Origin: Beta vulgaris subsp. vulgaris
Lineage: Eukaryota; Streptophyta; Magnoliopsida; Caryophyllales; Amaranthaceae
Assembly: GCF_026745355.1 (NCBI RefSeq)
Contig: NC_079203.1
Span: 56,282,141 to 56,346,140 of the forward strand
Length of the DNA: 64,000 bases
Reading direction: 5' to 3'
Part shown: positions 1 through 11,964 of the stretch, one piece after another
Numbering within the stretch: position 1 is the stretch's first letter
Layout: each line of letters opens with the position of its first letter
Program-made: the position numbers and the translations under genes
Notes under the pieces: model-generated
Seen by the model: only the letters and a program-made list of their open reading frames with translations
Databases searched by the model: none
What the model was told of the DNA's origin: nothing

Positions 1-820
1 TGGATCCCCCTTATTCCCCAAATCGTCAATGTTTCTCCTTACCTTATTAAAAAAAAATGGCATCATATCGTATTGGTTGAAAAATCTTTAGTTATTGTTT
101 CCTTGTCCTAAAAGGCATTGTTTCCTATAACTCTATAAGTATGTATTTACTTCTTGATTAATGGAACATACACAATTACGTTTCTCAAAACTTATCATGG
201 TATAAGAGCCAATGGTTTAAAAATCTCATTTTCTTAAAAGTTCCAACTATTTCCTTCACACATCATCCTACTTTGCTCTTCATTGCCAATACCTCCTTTT
301 ATTTCCATCCCGCGCATTGCTAACGTAAATTCTGCATGCCGTTATGGCCTCCCGTACTAATGGCAACTAACCAGAAGCAATCAAAGGCGGCTAAGGTTAT
401 GTGTAGGGTGAGTAGTTACTATTTAATTATATTATCTCCATCGAAATATAAAGCCTAAAGGCTCAATTCTATTAGTTGTTCGCTAAAAAAAAACACCTAA
501 ATCTAATTACAAATATAAAGAGAATAATTCTTCTCCTATTCTCCAAAAAAGCCCCATTTTATACTCTTTTATAAACTTCTACAGGCTAAAACCAAAGTAT
601 GAGAATCGATATATTGGAAGAGATTACCGCACTTGCATTGCATCAACAAAATCAAAATAAATTAGTCGTACATAATTAATTGCATGATTGCTTCTCAATT
701 TACAATGTCAAACAACTTGAATACACAAGGATGACGACTACGTAAGAATAAGATATCATATACTGCCACAGCACCACTTCATCAGCAACCGCCACAGCCT
801 CCACCTCCACCTTCACCGCC
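1..820. other. AT-rich non-genic left edge
   Basis: No supportable gene. The stretch at about 430-545 is similar, in inverted orientation, to about 1745-1845, so a decayed element probably spans this interval. The segment at 780-820 is rich in CCACC and CCGCC triplets, like 1360-1460. Confidence 0.4.
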
Positions 821-1351
821 ACCACTAATAAATTTGAGATTATATGAAAATGGGCATGGGTTACCCAATAAGGAGGAGGAGAGTTTAGCCACTTACAAGC
901 TAAGAGGTTCCATCCTAAAATCAATTGGTGATAGGAGGAGTAACTCCTAATCTTATAAATTGGTTTATTCTCTCCTCTTTCTCCAATGTGGACACTCACA
1001 AGTGGACATTTAATGGTTTCAACTAACTGGAAAGGTAATAAAAAATAATCCTCTCAGGGGATTGACATCCTGTCGAGGTAAACTCTTACCCAGTTGCTTG
1101 TTTAGAAGGCCCAGTTTAGAAGAGATCCACACTACTCGGGCTCGATACCATGATAAATTTGAGATTAGAAAATGGGCATGGGTAACCCAATAAGGAGGAG
1201 GAGAGTTTAGCCCACTTACAAGCTAGGAGGTTCCATCCTAAAACAATTGGTGATAGGATAGAGTAACTCCTAATCTTATAAAGTGGTTTATTCTCTCCTC
1301 TTTCTACAATGTGGGACACTCGATCACAAGTGGACATTTAATGGTTTTCAA
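821..1351 (-). mobile_element. TRIM-like miniature LTR retrotransposon
   Basis: Two direct copies of about 200 bp (about 821-1022 and 1150-1351) flank a non-coding interior of about 128 bp. Next to the right copy, 1138-1151 read on the minus strand gives TGGTATCGAGCC, which resembles the initiator-Met tRNA primer binding site of plant LTR elements, so the element reads leftward. Short LTRs, a tiny non-coding interior and a primer site are the hallmarks of TRIM elements. The exact LTR ends and a target duplication are unclear because the flanks are themselves repetitive. Confidence 0.5.
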
Positions 1352-3289
1352 CAACCATCACCACAGCCTCCACCTCCATCACCATCACCACGGCCTCTGC
1401 CACCGCTGCCACCATAGCCTCCGCCACCGCTGCTATCACAGCCACCGCCACCCACCACATCCCGTAGCGGTAGTGGACAAAGCAGCATCAAAAGCCATAA
1501 CAACAGCTACTCCTCCCAAAATACACATATTACCATTCTTACACTCTATCTATCTTTGTAGCTCTGCTGCCTCTGCCAACTTCAACTTCAACATCACGAA
1601 CTCTTACACCCAGGGCCGTCTCATAAAATTAGAGGCCTTGTGCTAAGATAAATTATAAAGATTAAATTTTTTGGTGTAAAAAGAGATGGAAGACTTATAA
1701 ATGGGGCCTTTTGAGAATAGGAAAAGGAAAAAAAACACTAAATAAAAATTAATCTCTTTATATTTGTAATTAGATTTAGGTTTTCTTTTCCTTTTTCTTT
1801 AAACGGACGACTAATAGAATCGGCCAGGCCCTTATATCTCGGAGTCTGTGTAGTTGTTCACCCTACTCATAGCCTTAGCGCCTATGCTTACACCTTTATC
1901 TTTCGCTGTTGCTTTGCCAACTCTTACACCTAGCTTTGCCAACTTTAACATTACAACTCTTACACCTCTATCTTTCGTTGTAGCTTTGCCAACTTTAACA
2001 TTACCAACTCTTGCACCTCTATCTTCCCACGTAGGTCTTCCAACTTCATCATGATCACCAGATTGTGCAAAGTGGAGATTTTTATTGCTTCTCTCTTTTG
2101 ATCAGATAGTATATGAGTGGAGCGAGTACTAAACTAACACTGACACTGACAGCTACTATGAGCTAGCCGAATTAGATACCTAGATTTCATATTGATGGAG
2201 TGATCCAAGAAAGCAGATATATAAATTTTGTGGAGTGGAGGAAAAATTTTTGAGGAACAAAAATAAGAAATTATTGTGGAAGCGAGATACCGAATTTAAA
2301 GATGTGATTATACCATGTTGGATATTGTGAAAACTCTTGAATTGGAGTGTTTTTCCTTGATCATATTAATAGTGAAACATACAATATATTAGTTCTAATT
2401 GGATTAAGAAACCTAATAATAGTATAATACTATGTTACAAATTATTTCTTTACCATTTATATCGAAAGAGAATTCTATTCTCTATCAAAAAGGTGAAGAA
2501 CTCAAAAGAAGGATGTTTAAAGCCTTTCAATACAGCTATTACAAAAACGAATTATACTATTGAATTGAGATATGTTATTCATAAACCAATCCCCAAAATT
2601 TCTCGATTTGGATTCAATTTTCAATTTCAAGTCATTATCCAAAGTTATCAACCCTAAAAATGATATGTTTCTCAATTGGCATCGGTGTAGATTCCCCGAG
2701 TCAGCTATTAATATTGAGTTGAATTCAAATTACTTTTCTCTCTTCCTCATTTATGTTCTTACTTGAAATTTTTATTCTATTTAAAATTACATAAAATCTA
2801 CTAAATTTTCTCAATTATAAGAAAAAACGTAGTCATGTGAAGTCTTTTTTTTGAGGTCTTATTTAATTCCTTTTAACGAGTACTACAAATCTACAATAAT
2901 GTGAAATCTTTATAATTTCTACTAATAGATAATAACGTATACCTTATTCGTTTTGAAATAAGTGAAACACTTCTTTCTTTTATCTGATATTTTTTAAGGG
3001 AAGCGTTTTACTTATTTTTAAACGGATAAAGTATTAATATAGTGCATTGGTAAATGTGTAAGTCAAACTAGTAACATCAATAAGAACGTAGGGCGTAGCA
3101 ATCCAAGGGCATGCTTTGACATTATTGTCAGTTTAGCAGTTGCTCAACCACACTTTAAATTTGATATGTGAGATCATATTATCAATGAAAGTCAAAATTT
3201 GTAATATCATATTTCATAATTTGACCATTTAAAATTTATTTATTTTACGCCCATTAAAATAATATTTGTATATGCAATTCGTCTCTAGT
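1352..3289. other. Non-genic, AT-rich with CAC/CCACC-rich start
   Basis: The first 120 bases are a low-complexity CATCAC/CCACCG tract whose open frames are compositional. The rest is AT-rich. At 1611-1640 there is a hAT-like terminus (CAGGGCCGTCTC) but no partner terminus I can place. No gene is supported. Confidence 0.4.
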
Positions 3290-3734
3290 GGATCGAGTTC
3301 ACAATTATTTTTTGTGAATCCACATTGACTATATCACACATAAACTCACTATATAAGAGAAAACCGACTATATTGAGAAAACTGACTATATCATATAAAA
3401 ACTAACTATACAAAAGGAGATTATGTCATACAATTGAAACTGGCTACATCAAATAGAAACTGACTATATCAAAATAAAAACTAACTATCTCATATGATAC
3501 ACGGTGTATAATAAGTTATTGTGAACCGGGTCCATTTAAGTTCTTTTGTTGAATATATCATTGTAAGTGAGATGAATACCTCTTGCACAAGTGGAGGGAA
3601 ATTGGAAAATGTTGTAAAGTTCAAGAATCAAATCTTTATCACAAGAATAGCAGAAGGAGGACCTCCAACTAACTAGGTCAATGATTCATTACTTTAGAGG
3701 GGTAGATTTACATGCATTAGTAAGGTCGCTATAT

Positions 3735-3960
3735 ATGTCTGTACTCAACCAAGCTTGCTTGATGCAGGTGGTGGGAACTCATCTTGTGATTTTGAGGTTA
3801 CAACTTCGAACACCACTACCTGAATGTACTTGGGAGTAGGAATTCTCTTATATCATCCTTACTCTCAAGCTTGACCCGTATGCTAGGTTGGCTGATTTGC
3901 GAGAGGTGCTAGTTTAGTAGGGTCTGTACTCTCTATATATATTACGTATAATAAGGATAA
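3735..3960. repeat. SINE-like tRNA-derived segment shared by both arms
   Basis: A tRNA-like stretch with a decayed box-B-like sequence is followed by a short tail. The copy in the other arm (63400-63640) has the cleaner AAGTTCGAACTCC on its minus strand. Because it sits in both arms it predates the duplication. No target duplication was resolved. Confidence 0.3.
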
Positions 3961-4207
3961 GCAAAATCATAAAGATCCATGACAACTTTTATTACTTTAG
4001 GCAATAATAAGCAACCTTGCGTAAAACTTTGCATGGGATGACTTAAACATAAAATTGTCAAGACACACATAAGGTGGAGTATTGAACTACTAATGAACAG
4101 CGAGATAAATCATAAATAGCATTATTGAATTGAAACATGCACAAATTCGATAGATGACCTTGAAATACTTGTCCCATATCGTAACTTTCAATCCCAATAC
4201 TGATTAC

Positions 4208-4924
4208 TTAATCTGATCGACCATAGGATAAGAGGGCATCATCAGCAAGTCTGAAAATCCGCCAATCTTGCAAAATATGAGCTCCCAATTTCTCATAAAA
4301 TGTATGAGAAGCCACATTCCAAGTTGTAACAGTCCACTCCATTCTAGCATACCCCATCTTCACAGCTTGACTAGCAACCGCCTTCATCAGCATTCCTCCA
4401 AAACCTTTACCTCGATAGCCTTCCCTCACGAACAAATCCTCCACATGAAACGCGGGTTTCGACAAAAATGTGGAGTAGCTAGGGAAGAAGATCACAAAAC
4501 CTGCAATGATTGTTCCTTCTTCGGTGCGAAAAAGCTCCATTTCTGGGTCATTGATGGGGTGAGGAAGGTGTAGAGTGGTTTCGATATGGTTGAAGTGTTG
4601 AGTTGAGGGATGATTCGGTGCGAAAGGAGTAGATGAGACTTCAACGAGGAAAACAGTGACAGTTTTGAAGGGTTCGAAAGGAGTTTTGGAGTTAAAAAGG
4701 GTGGAAGAAAGAGCAGGCTTTGTTGCTTCACATTCGTCACTCAGATGGTAAAAAGCTGCCATTTTATGTATGAGTCCATGAATGAAGGGAACATCTGATT
4801 CATCGGTTGCGAGTCGAACTCGGACATACAAGATGTGATTGGAATGATCAGATTGCTGCTTTTTCTCTTCTGCAGGGAGAGCTGTTTTTGGTTTTAGGTT
4901 GTATGCAGGCAGTACAGGCGCCAT
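4208..4924 (-). CDS. GNAT N-acetyltransferase, NATA1/SAT-like (left copy)
   Basis: An intronless 238-residue protein predicted to move an acetyl (or acyl) group from CoA to an amine. In the plant NATA1 branch the known substrates are ornithine and diamines; relatives include tyramine hydroxycinnamoyltransferases. Residues 31-60 (RVRLAT then DVPFIHGLIHKMA) match the family's N-terminal signature. Residues 137-150 form the central strand (AGFVIFFPSY), and R171-G-K-G-F-G176 is the acetyl-CoA loop. The end, EWTVTTWNVASHTFYEKLGA, is the conserved C-terminal part of the fold. Length is close to Arabidopsis NATA1. The start follows a short A-rich leader, and a TATA box lies about 145 bp upstream. 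It differs from the right-arm copy at 12 of 238 positions, mostly in the loose N-terminal 30 residues, which suggests both are under constraint. The substrate is inferred. Orientation is divergent from the decarboxylase at 18.6 kb. Confidence 0.9.
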   Translation of the reverse strand: MAPVLPAYNLKPKTALPAEEKKQQSDHSNHILYVRVRLATDESDVPFIHGLIHKMAAFYHLSDECEATKPALSSTLFNSKTPFEPFKTVTVFLVEVSSTPFAPNHPSTQHFNHIETTLHLPHPINDPEMELFRTEEGTIIAGFVIFFPSYSTFLSKPAFHVEDLFVREGYRGKGFGGMLMKAVASQAVKMGYARMEWTVTTWNVASHTFYEKLGAHILQDWRIFRLADDALLSYGRSD

Positions 4925-5069
4925 TAGTTGAGATTTACAACGATTGTAGGGAATATTTTTTTGGATGAGTGACCTAGTGGAAAGGAAAAATAAAGGGTGA
5001 AAGAAACACGAAGAAGGTTTATAGTAAAGTTATTGTGTTTTGTGTGTGGAGAATTGAGAATGTATGTTC

Positions 5070-5080
5070 CTATTTATAAT
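5070..5080 (-). promoter_or_regulatory. TATA box of left acetyltransferase
   Basis: On the minus strand the sequence reads TTATAAATAGG, about 145 bp before the ATG. The same box is kept in the right arm at 62254-62263 and is degraded in the orphan copy near 12300. Confidence 0.65.
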
Positions 5081-5195
5081 ATCATTCTAGTAAAGAGGAA
5101 TTCGTGTATTACTTACTTCCCTCCCTCAAATAGTTTGATTTTTTTATTTGTTTACTAGCTCGCGAGTCGCCAGCACATTGTTTACTAGCTCCCTC

Positions 5196-6640
5196 AAATA
5201 GTTTGATCTTCCACGTTAACACGAGATTCATGCGAGCAATTGTCCAGCAAGCACAGCAATTCCAACAAGCGCCATTAAGATTTAAGGCATTAGATTAACA
5301 AACCAATTAAACACGTCGCATGCAAGCAATTCTACATGTAGAATTTTTAATTTACTAAGTCTGTTGCGGTGATGCCAACGTTAGTAAAAATAATTACCTA
5401 AAGCATTTTAGATCAGCACGGAAGATATTGCATGTTTGGCAAAGTTAATGGTTCTAGTAGCGGTTAGCGGTTGCAGTAGCTGACCAGCTGTAGCTGTTGG
5501 GGATAGCTGCTAGCTGTCTACCAGTAGCTGTCAGCGATCAACGATTAAATTAGTTGTTTAATTAGAAGTGTTAAGCAAAAATAATTATTGAAACTGTAAA
5601 AGACAATAAATGACATTTATTCTAATATATGAAATGAACTACAACAATTTCATATGTTCGTTCAATATAGTTAAATTCAAGATTTGTTTTTTCAAAGAAG
5701 TTACACAAAAAGAAGTATACGACTTTTTAGCTGCTCAAAGAAATGTATAAATCTAAGAAATATTCAACCCTTTGAAAAATTATTTATATTACCAATTTAA
5801 ATAAAATACTTGTAAAATATCTTATCTTTACGATAAATATTTAAATTACATCTCTGCTAAGTAAAATAAATATTGAATTGCTATAAAATAAAATAATTAA
5901 TAAATATTAAAAGAAAAAGAAATACAAATTGAAAGGGCTTCTACGTATGTTATAATATATCATATATTTCACTTAGTTTAAATAGTAACTAATTGTTGAA
6001 CTCAGACGACACCTGCAGATTATTTGGTAGTTATACTATATGATATAATACTCTGGGTGACAAAATTGGCATTTCATTACAAGTAGAAATAATAGCTTTA
6101 TTGTTGAATAATGACTTGCACAATTACCGAATCACGAGTTCAAGACAGTACATAATCAAGAGTTTAAGCCCATTTACAGACATTTTGATAGGAATGTGTG
6201 ATAAGCCGATAAAAAAGAATGCTTTGTTTTATTTCGTAATTGTATTAGCAAAAAGTTCTTATAAAGCATTATAATAATTTAGTCTAAAAATCTTATTGTT
6301 AAACTATTTTTCTATATATTGTAATTTATAAACATATGATGAAGAATAAGTTTTAGATTATGCGGCATCACGGATAATCAGGAACATGAACCACGCACTT
6401 TAATAACCTTCTTAACAAAAGACCAAGAAATAAGACAAAATCAGCATGCAAGAGGTTAAATGTCATCAATAATTAGATGGAAGTAACTAAGTTGTCCTAC
6501 TTCTTTCCAGTTTATCACATTAGCCACATTCCACCTATCATTTTCCAAGCTAATGAGTGGTCATTTTCTTAAGATCACTTCCGAAATCCACACACTATCG
6601 CAATCTTCATATGATAACATTAGCCATATCATTCTTGTGA
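5196..6640. repeat. 1.4-kb interspersed repeat, unit 1
   Basis: A non-coding block that recurs in the same orientation at about 9436-11160, partly at 14220-14940, and inverted at about 57800-59640. It is flanked by two roughly 80-bp direct copies of acetyltransferase upstream DNA (5096-5181 and about 6643-6726), as if inserted with or by duplication of the flank. It contains a low-complexity TAGCTG/TAGCGG core (about 5445-5540). Confidence 0.7.
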
Positions 6641-6859
6641 GCAGGAATTCGTGTATTACTTACTTCCCTCCCTCAAATAGTTTTGTTTTTTATTTGTTTA
6701 CTAGCTCGCGAGTCGCCAGCACATTTTTTAATTATTAATAATTATTTTTAAAATTCTTTAGGGTGGATGATTTACTCATTAAATAAATAGATTGAGCTAT
6801 ATTTTTGAAGATCTCATAGGTGGAGTATAAGACTTAACAAGATTGCACCTTATGTTATA

Positions 6860-7114
6860 CTCCCTCCGTTTCATATTAATCTACACACTTTGACATTTTA
6901 CACTATTCACAAATTACACTTTGACTCTCGTTTGTGATTTATACGTGAATAAAAACATATGTCATGTGGATCTTGTTAGATTCGTCTTAGTATGTATTTT
7001 ATAATATGTACTTTTTATAATTTTACAAATACAAAACTAAAGATATGTCTTCAAAGTTTTACATTGACATGCGTGAAAAGTGTAAGTATGTAGATTAAAA
7101 TGAAACGGAGGGAG
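6860..7114. mobile_element. Stowaway-like MITE
   Basis: A 255-bp element starting CTCCCTCCGT and ending ACGGAGGGAG, flanked by TA on both sides. These are the terminal repeat and target duplication typical of Tc1/mariner-derived Stowaway MITEs. Confidence 0.85.
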
Positions 7115-8130
7115 TACATGAACTATAAAACATGGCCAAAGTAATAACCACTTTTTTGTACTGGTTTAAAGTTATTATCAACCACAACTTCCTACTATAA
7201 TTTTAAAACACGTTAAAACTTATTGATAGACGAGTTTTATTGTTAGAAAAAGTACAATTGAATAAGAGGAAAAACTATATGTAGTCTTTAAGCTGCATAT
7301 AAAAAGCTAAAATTAGAAGAAAAAAATGCATTAATTGATCATTTATTATATCGATTGACACATAATTTTTCCATAAATTCACAACTTTTTAGGATAATGT
7401 GTAAGATGTCTAATATTAGTATGAAGTATAAACATAACCAGGAGTTCTCCCAACCCACCTAGTTATGAAGTACTAAATTTCAAATTGTAATAGGCCCTAG
7501 GCCGTAACATTTATTATTGATTTATATTAGTATCTTCACCCAAAAAAAAAAAAGTGTGTTCCTTTTGCTAACAAAAAAAGAGTTTGCCGACATTATTTTT
7601 GATGCAAATTGCGATACGCATAATCTTTGCTCATGACTTGTACAATTAAACACGGTGCTTAGCATCTTATTTACGCTTCAATTATTCAGAGAATCGGTGT
7701 TTCAACAACTTTTGTCCAGTCAGAGGGTTAAAAGTTAAAACACATTCGCTTAAACATTTCAAGAGGTCGAATTTTGGAATGTGCGTGCAGCTAAGAAATG
7801 GCAGCACTTTCGTATGTGCCAAGAAATGACAGCACTCTAATTATTGGTCAGTTTACACAAAATCACGCTATAGACAACAATATCGCCGAGAAGACAACTA
7901 AAAACCGAGATTAGTCATGGTAATGACTCATGATTCATGAATTAAAAAAGTTTCACCTAGTCTTATATGTAGTCAGTAAACATCACTGTTAACTCATATA
8001 AAAAGTTAATTATTGTATTTTTGAAGTTACTAACTAACATACAGGTTACCTATAATTATTGGAGTTATAGGATTACTTATAATTGTTGGGATTACAGATT
8101 ACTTATGTCCATTGCTGAGGTTACTTATTA
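7115..8130. other. Non-genic spacer
   Basis: AT-rich, no supportable gene. 7150-7370 resembles 12590-12800 and, inverted, 61850-62100, and so belongs to the duplicated acetyltransferase upstream region. Confidence 0.5.
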
Positions 8131-8413
8131 CTCTCTTCTTCCGAAAATATAGATACTAATTCTATTTTTTCACGGTAATTAAGGAAGGTAGAATCTAAGG
8201 GGGATAATAAAGACTTTTGTTTATTTAAATAGATGTTGTATAAGAACATATGATTTTAGGAGATAGAATGGAACATAATTGGTGAAAGAGGAAGCAAGTA
8301 AATGACGGGGTATGATTTTTCTAGACAAATTACGGAATCAAAAATGTGGAACTAAGAACTATAATTTGGTATACCTAAAATGAAAATAGGAACTATATTT
8401 TGAAAAGGAAAGA
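8131..8413. mobile_element. Degenerate Stowaway-like MITE
   Basis: Same family as the inner element at 36141-36424: it shares the internal stretch with TTTTTCTAGACAAATTACGG and AAAATGTGGAACTAAGAAC. The termini are worn, and TA flanks are plausible. Confidence 0.5.
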
Positions 8414-8630
8414 ATAATAAACTAGCTAGGGGTTAACATATAAATTTATACGGTTATTCATTTAAATTGAAAGGGCTTTTACTTATATTTTAATATATCA
8501 TATATTTCACTTAGTTTTAATAGTAACTAATTCTTGGATCCAAGCGACACTGGATTATTTGATAGTTATACTATATGATATAATACTCTGCATGACAAAA
8601 TTGGCATTTCATTACAAGCAGAAAATGATA

Positions 8631-9131
8631 AATTTTTTCCTTAAATAATGCAAAAGTGGGTTTTAATTCCCAAAATATGCCCAAAAAAATTAAAATTCCC
8701 TGCGTACCGTCACTGTAGGACGACACGCGAGAAATTTATTTTTTTTGTTTTAACCCACGGAAACCGCTACTCAAAGTAGCGGTTTAATTTTAAAAATAAA
8801 CCGCTACTCAGATATAAACCGCTACTCGGAGTAGCGGTTTCCTGCGCAAAATATGGTAAGCAGATATCAATTTTCATAATAAACCGCTACTCGGAGTAGC
8901 GGTATTTTTTTTTTTTTTTTTTTTTTAAACCGCTACTCCGAGTAGCGGTTTTACCTAAGTTGAAAAAAAAAAAAATTCTCGGCACTTGTAAACCGCTACT
9001 GCAAGTAGCGGTTTTACTAAAAAAAAAAATTTGCGCGTGCCATCCTACGTGGACGGTATGCAGGGAATTTTAGTTTTTTTGGGCATATTTTGGGAATTAA
9101 AACCCAATTTTGCATTATCCAAGGAAAAAAT
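8631..9131. mobile_element. Foldback (Mutator-like) element carrying five palindromes
   Basis: A 501-bp element with long inverted ends (ATTTTTTCC..ATAATGCAAAA and its complement at the right end) and a direct flank duplication GCAGAAAATGATA (8618-8630 and 9132-9144). Inside are five near-identical 24-25-bp palindromes built on AACCGCTACT/AGTAGCGGTT at 8761-8785, 8816-8840, 8881-8904, 8927-8951 and 8990-9014, plus a half site near 8798. No coding capacity. It sits inside a copy of the 1.4-kb repeat that lacks it elsewhere (6075, 10590). Confidence 0.8.
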
Positions 9132-9435
9132 GCAGAAAATGATAGTTTTATTGTTGGATAATGACTTGCACAATTATCGAATCACAAGTTCAAGACGGTA
9201 CATAATCACGAGTTTAAGCTCATTTACAGACATTTTGATAGGAATGTGTGTGACAAGCCGATAAAAAGGATGCTTTGTTTTTTTCCCTAATTGTATTCGC
9301 AAAAAAATCGTATAAAGCATCATAATTTAGTCTAAAAATTTAAATTATGTGGCATCACGAATATGCTGATAGTATCTTTTTATATACAAGGTCGCGTGAA
9401 ATGCGTTTCTTCTCGAATGATTGATTTTGTTTCTT

Positions 9436-11160
9436 CTTTGATCTTCCACGTTAACACGAGATTCATGCGAGCAATTGTCCAGCAAGCACAGCAATTCCCA
9501 CAACCGCCATTAAGATTTAAGGCATAAGATTAACAAAACCAATTAAACACGTCGCATGCAAGCAATTCTACATGTAGAGAATATTTAATTTACTAAGTCT
9601 GTTGCGGTGATGCCAACGTTAGTAAAAATAATTTCCTAAAGCAAAATTAAATCAGCACAGAAGATATTGCATGTTTGGCAAAATTAGTGGTTCTAGTAAC
9701 GGTTAGCGGATGTAGTAGCTGACTAGCTATAGCTGTTGAGGGTAGCTGCTAGCTGTCTACTAGTAGCTGTCAGCGATCAACGATTAAATTAGTTGTTTAA
9801 TTAGAAGTGTTAAGCAAAAATAATTATTGAAACTGTAAAAGACAATAAATGACATTTATTCTAATATATGAAATGAACTACAACAATTTCATATGTTCGT
9901 TCAATATAGTTAAATTCAAGATTTGTTTTTTCAAAGAAGTTACACAAAAAGAAGTATACGACTTTTAGCTGCTCAAAGAAATGTATAAATTAATCTAAGA
10001 AATATTCAACCCTTTGAAAAATTATTTATATTACCAATTTTAATAAAATACTTGTAAAATATCTTATCTTTAGGATAAATATTTAAATTACATCTCTACT
10101 AAGTAAAATAAATATTGAATTGCTATAAAATAAAATAATTAATAAACAGTAAAAGAAAAAGAAATAAAAATTGAAAGGGCATCTACCTATGTTTTAATAT
10201 ATCATATATTTCGATCACTTAGTTTAAATAGTAACTAATTGTTGAACCCAGACGACACAGGATTATTTGGTAGTTATACTATATGATACTAGTCTTACAT
10301 GCACGCAATGCGTGCGATATAGCATGTGAAGTAGAAAATAAAATTAATTGGTAGGAAAACCGTCTTTTTTTTTTTTGAAGGAGTAGAAAAACACGTCTTT
10401 ACATTTTGTTTTTTCAAAAAATTGATATTTACTTTAAATGTCCTACTTTCCCCCTTTTTTTCATTCAAATGAGAGAGTTAGTTATGTCTCTATTTTTTTT
10501 TCTTTTTTTTTTTTTTTTTTGGTGTCCCTCATGTGTTGCCTTATATAATAGAGATAATACTCTGGATCACAAAATTGGCATTTCGTTACAAGCAGATCTA
10601 ATAGCTTTATTGTTGAATAATGACTTGCACAATTATCGAATCACGAGTTCAAGACAGTACATAATCACGATTCACGAGTTTAAGCCCATTTACCGACATT
10701 TTGATAAGAATGTGTGACAAGCCGATAAAAGAGAATGCTTCGTTTTATTTCGTAATTGTATTAGCAAAAAATTCGTATAAAGCATTATAATTTAGTCTAA
10801 TCTTATTGTTAAACTATTTTTCTATATATTGTAATTTATAAACATATGATGAAGAATAACTTTTAAATTATGCGGCATCACGGATAATCAAGAACATGAA
10901 CCACGCACTTTAATAACCTTCGTAACAAAAGACCAAGAAATAAGACAAAAACTACATGCAAGAGGTTAAATGTCATCAATAATTAGATGGAAGTAAATAA
11001 GTTGTCCTACTTCTTTCCAGTTGATCACATTAGCCACATTCGCCCTATCATTTTCCAAGCTAATGTGTGGTCATTTTCTTAAGATCACTTCCGAAATCCA
11101 CACACTATCGCAATCTTCATATGATAACATTAGCACTTGCTTCAAGACATGAACTCCAAG
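9436..11160. repeat. 1.4-kb interspersed repeat, unit 2
   Basis: Direct copy of 5196-6640, interrupted by the Helitron at 10289-10554. Outside that insertion the two copies run together almost base for base. Confidence 0.75.
10289..10554 (-). mobile_element. Short non-autonomous Helitron with paralogous empty site
   Basis: Read on the minus strand it begins TCTCTATTATATAAGG and ends with a GCACGCATTGCGTGC hairpin, a short spacer and CTAG. It lies between A (10288) and T (10555) with no target duplication. The matching uninterrupted sequence GATA/TAATACTCTGG is present at 6045/6046 in repeat unit 1. Hairpin, CTRR end, A/T site and empty site together identify a Helitron. Confidence 0.88.
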
Positions 11161-11199
11161 AGATAAGATTCTTGAATGCATGACCATATTACCAACAAT

Positions 11200-11900
11200 T
11201 TTCAGATAATAAGTCGATCATGGCAGCTGATCTCCTATAGATTGTGTTTTGTTTCTTCTTTGATCTTTCAAGTTAACACGAGTTTCACGCACAAACGACT
11301 GAGTAATTGATCACCAAACACCAGCAGGAAATCCAACAAACGCCATGAATACACAGGCCAAACTCGTCGCATTCTTAGCAATTCAGACGAGTAGATTTTA
11401 CTTTATCGAACGAATTTGAACTTTTGACTGTAAAGGTCGTAACTGGTAACTACCTAATTGAGTAACTGGTGGCCGGTGGGTACTGGTTAGGGGTGACTAT
11501 AAAACTAGACAACTTTGTTTTGCGAAATCAGCAAAACTAGACAACTTGTGAACTAGTAGAGCTCGACTCAGTTGAAACTTGATTAAAATTTGGCTCGAGT
11601 TAGCTCACTCGAGATTTTAATTAGTTGAGTTGCTTGATTATTTTTTTAAAGAAATTTTGTCAAAAACAACATTTTACAAAAGTTACTTTTTATATATAAA
11701 AAAACAATCTTTTAATTTTTCTTTGTCAAGACAAACCTTAAACTAATTTTTTTTTGTCACATTAGGTTATGTTCTTTTGGATTAAATTGAAATCAACTGA
11801 ACTAAACTGAAATAAAATGAATGAAAATTGTGAGAGGAAATTAACTGAACTGAACCGAATAGAATTGAACTAAATTGAATATTTATTAATTCAACCAGCT
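11200..11900. repeat. Block inverted with 46650-47480
   Basis: The segment containing GACTATAAAACTAGACAACT and the TCAACTGAACTAAACTG-rich tail recurs in inverted orientation at about 46650-47480. Its position inside the arms is out of order relative to the other matching blocks, so rearrangement followed duplication. No gene. Confidence 0.7.
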
Positions 11901-11964
11901 ATATATTAATTTGGGTATTTCGATTTTTCGAATAGAATCTGCGGATCAAATTAAAGGCATGATT

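Larger units (their letters stand above)
3290..5090. repeat. Left arm of inverted duplication (outer block with acetyltransferase)
   Basis: This block recurs in inverted order at about 62265-64000. It covers the 'gactatatc'-rich spacer at 3300-3530, the acetyltransferase 3' flank, the coding region and the promoter up to the TATA box. The match reaches the right edge of the window, so the duplication extends beyond it. Confidence 0.85.

Noticed and set aside
1311..1646. His/Pro-rich 111-codon frame
   Set aside because: Low-complexity CATCAC/CCACC tract with no domain and no support for a start or promoter.
4268..4573. Plus-strand frame over the acetyltransferase
   Set aside because: Shadow of the minus-strand gene; the same shadow appears in the right copy (62725-63063).
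8760..9015. CRISPR-like array
   Set aside because: The repeats are palindromes inside a foldback transposon in a plant genome, with irregular AT-rich gaps rather than unique spacers.
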